DNA of 64,000 nucleotides, from the NCBI GenBank assembly GCA_003667245.1, contig RCNN01000122.1, forward strand, positions 20,354-84,353, in the 5' to 3' direction. Within the stretch, counting starts at the first letter, position 1. Each line of letters begins with the position of its first letter. Below, piece after piece: positions 62,193 through 64,000 of the stretch. Source of the stretch: Heterostelium multicystogenum (Eukaryota; Evosea; Eumycetozoa; Acytosteliales; Acytosteliaceae). The notes below the pieces were generated by a model that worked only from the letters and a program-made list of their open reading frames with translations, was not told where the DNA came from and searched no databases. A program made the translations under genes and the position numbers.

Positions 62193-62611
62193 ATCTTTAT
62201 TCTATCTACGATATTAATAATAATAATATATATATATATATATTAACTTTTAAAGTTTTTTGGTTGTTTGCATATGAAGAAATCCACAGTTTGAGTTCAA
62301 TTTATCATGAAGATGAGATTTGCAAAACACAAAAAACTAAAAAAAATTTTGAGATGTGGTACATCTTGCTGTTAACACGTAGTTTGGAATAAGAGCCAAC
62401 ACAACCTTACTCAAATGAGGGATTCTTCAAAAAAATAGTGTGCATTTAAGAAATGATAGGAGAATGATTTTGTAAGAAGCTATGACTATCTGCGTCTTTG
62501 CTTTCTCATTTTTTATTTAATAATATCTATTTAAATTTTGGACAACTTGATTACCAAGCTGTAAAACTTTTTGCTTTGGCTCTAGCACTCAATTCTAACT
62601 CAGTTTGATGA
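62193..62611. other. Intergenic
   Basis: A TA dinucleotide run (about 62225-62245) near the Mog1 start, then AT-rich DNA. No gene is seen. Confidence 0.5.
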
Positions 62612-62927
62612 ATGACTGAATTTGAAGATTTGGAAACTTGGCTGGAAAAGAAGGATTGATCCTTGGAAATACCAAAGCTAATATTTTTTAAGTTATCTAG
62701 ATATTTATTTGAATATTAATACATATTTTTTTATATCTTTAAAAAATAGGAATATACTCACTGATCAACATTTTTTAATATCAGGAAATAGAAAAATAAA
62801 AATTTCTGGATGTTATGAGAAATATGGGGAAAAAAATATATACTGGAAGTATATTTTAGAATTTGAACAAGGTCTGGATTTTGAAATAAAATGTACAAAT
62901 CTTAAAGTATTTATATACTTTTCCTGA
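62612..62927 (+). CDS. Possible small two-exon gene, unknown
   Basis: An ATG at 62612 gives MTEFEDLETWLEKKD, an in-frame TGA (62657-62659), then SLEIPKLIFFK. A canonical-size intron can be placed at 62692-62749 (GT...AG), after which NILTDQHFLISGNRKIKISG, CYEKYGEKNIYWKYILEFEQ and GLDFEIKCTNLK continue in the same phase to TGA 62925. A second frame near the end reads FPDGNILI. The in-frame TGA may be a sequence error, or the whole may be a relic. The stretch SLEIPKLIFFK faintly resembles the start of an F-box. No family is recognised with confidence. Confidence 0.28.
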
Positions 62928-63420
62928 TGGCAACATATTAATATGAATATCAACTACTTTTGTAATATGTAGGGGTTTTAGGTGAAGATAATTTTATTAG
63001 ATATATTTATATAACCTTAATGCTTGATTGATGGTTTGCAGGCACACTTCAACAAAATATTCGAAAAAAGTAAATTTTAGTTGAACCCAATAATAATACA
63101 GAAAATCATGTATTCCACTATTTCCAAAGAGGTGGAGCGGGATGTGGTATCATCTATTAGCAAATCATCAAAAAGTAACAGAAATTTATATCAATGTTGT
63201 AATGATCACTTGCACACCACAGTTATTAAGTTATTTGAGAATGTGTTTAGATGAGTTGGAGGCGTGAGTGGGTGGGTGGGTCGTTTTTTTTAAAATAGTG
63301 GGAACTTTCCATATGGAAAGTTAAGAAAAATATTTAGTTTATAGGAGGTGTATTGCAAATAGGTGGAAGGGGTAGTTTTCAGTGCAAAATATAATACTTA
63401 GCTATTTGGTTATATATATA

Positions 63421-63694
63421 ATGACTTTCAGGACTTTTAATACAACAACTCTCATCTATAAGATAGATAAATGTATATCAAATTGAAAGGGGTTCGTGAT
63501 GGTAACTTGGTTGATGTAGAGATTGTTGGTTTATTGATGATATCACGGGAGAGTAGACCCAGAATGGAAAGAATTTACAACCGCTATCTCACACTATTAA
63601 TACTTATAAGAATCTTGGTGAATCTCGGTTCAAAGAGATTGTTACTTTCGCACCAGGTGACATCACTGTCATGCATCTCATCATCTTATCGTGA
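63421..63694 (+). CDS. Possible small frame-broken gene, unknown
   Basis: MTFRTFNTTTLIYKIDKCIS starts at 63421. Another frame then reads GVRDGNLVDVEIVGLL. A third gives DPEWKEFTTAISHY and finally RFKEIVTFAPGDITVMHLII with TGA at 63692-63694. The three frames are coding-like and fit one ~90-residue protein if two or three single-base errors are present, as elsewhere in the window. I do not recognise the family, and the true ends could differ. Confidence 0.4.
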
Positions 63695-64000
63695 ACACAA
63701 ACCAACAAACAAACTGAAAACCAACTTCAATCATTCAACATTGCTACTTCTTCTCCAACAAATATATAATATTGAATCAAACAAATAATAATTCTAAACT
63801 TTTCGGTCAACCATAAATAACAGAAGCTCTATTGCCTATTTGTTTGGAATATATTTAATTAAATACATGTTTTGTATATATGATATATTATTTATTATTA
63901 TTGTTACAGATCAGATGTATGTTGTGTAAAATGTGAGTTTGTGTATGTGTTGTTGCATCTTCCATCATCAATCACATCTTTAGCTTTAGATTGAGTGTTG
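63695..64000. other. Window end, AT-rich non-coding
   Basis: C/A-rich then AT-rich sequence, likely 3' UTR of the preceding small gene and spacer. No feature is recognised to the window edge. Confidence 0.45.

Noticed and set aside
1..64000. tRNA genes, snRNAs and transposons
   Set aside because: I looked by eye for T-loop GGTTCGA-type boxes, U1/U2/U6 signatures, the class I RNA motif, reverse transcriptase, integrase and terminal repeats and found none. A covariance-model and repeat-library scan would be decisive.

Overview
The window reads as nuclear DNA of a dictyostelid social amoeba (Amoebozoa) that is probably not D. discoideum itself. Introns are short (about 50-100 nt) with GTAAG/GTATG donors and T/A-rich acceptors. 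Intergenic DNA is very AT-rich, and there are Asn/Ser/Thr/Gln homopolymer runs. Protein content is typical of the group: a RasGEF, a RapGAP, a Lis1 whose first exon matches the dictyostelid form as I remember it, and WLHENRTEGC-type ankyrin proteins. This assignment is inference, because no marker rRNA is present.

Almost every conserved gene is interrupted by single-base frame changes, often at homopolymers. Correcting them in thought gives continuous, well-conserved proteins, so they look like indel errors in the sequence rather than gene decay. Gene limits below are therefore given as whole loci.

Layout. 1-2334 (+): 3' part of a RasGEF. 2970-4447 (+): seryl-tRNA synthetase, probably mitochondrial. 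4965-10432 (+): a ~1,730-residue Cys-rich protein ending in seven membrane spans. 10608-12892 (+): alpha-N-acetylglucosaminidase copy 1. 13006-14253 (-): secreted CAP-papain fusion protease. 15249-15943 (+): stand-alone I29-type propeptide with a membrane anchor. 16250-17002 (-): peroxiredoxin with an 8-nt microexon. 17777-19166 (-): Lis1. 20909-21542 (+): four-exon LSM8. 22944-24407 (+): HMG-CoA synthase. 24607-32250 (-): a CHD-type chromatin remodeller whose C-terminus carries tandem ubiquitin-like repeats. 32251-37154: a 4.9-kb gene-poor stretch. 37155-38634 (-): three-RRM RNA-binding protein. 38635-41896: a second gene-poor stretch. 41897-45705 (+): large C1-domain protein of unknown function. 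45727-47516 (-): ankyrin-repeat protein. 48806-49798 (+): secreted class 3 lipase. 50111-50434 (+): small membrane protein. 50771-52736 (+): telobox-Myb protein, probably TRF-like. 52812-55061 and 55359-57596 (-): alpha-N-acetylglucosaminidase copies 2 and 3. 59848-61358 (+): RapGAP-domain protein. 61503-62192 (-): Mog1-like. 62612-62927 and 63421-63694 (+): two doubtful small genes.

Themes. A set of secreted or lysosomal hydrolases (three GH89 enzymes, CAP-papain protease, lipase) fits a phagotrophic amoeba. Ras/Rap/Ran regulators (RasGEF, RapGAP, Mog1) and chromatin or telomere factors (CHD-Ubl, telobox protein) make up much of the rest. The most unusual items are the CHD remodeller fused to ubiquitin-like repeats, the CAP-papain fusion beside a lone I29 propeptide, the mosaic near-identity among the three GH89 genes, and the TRF-like telobox protein with a long charged helix.
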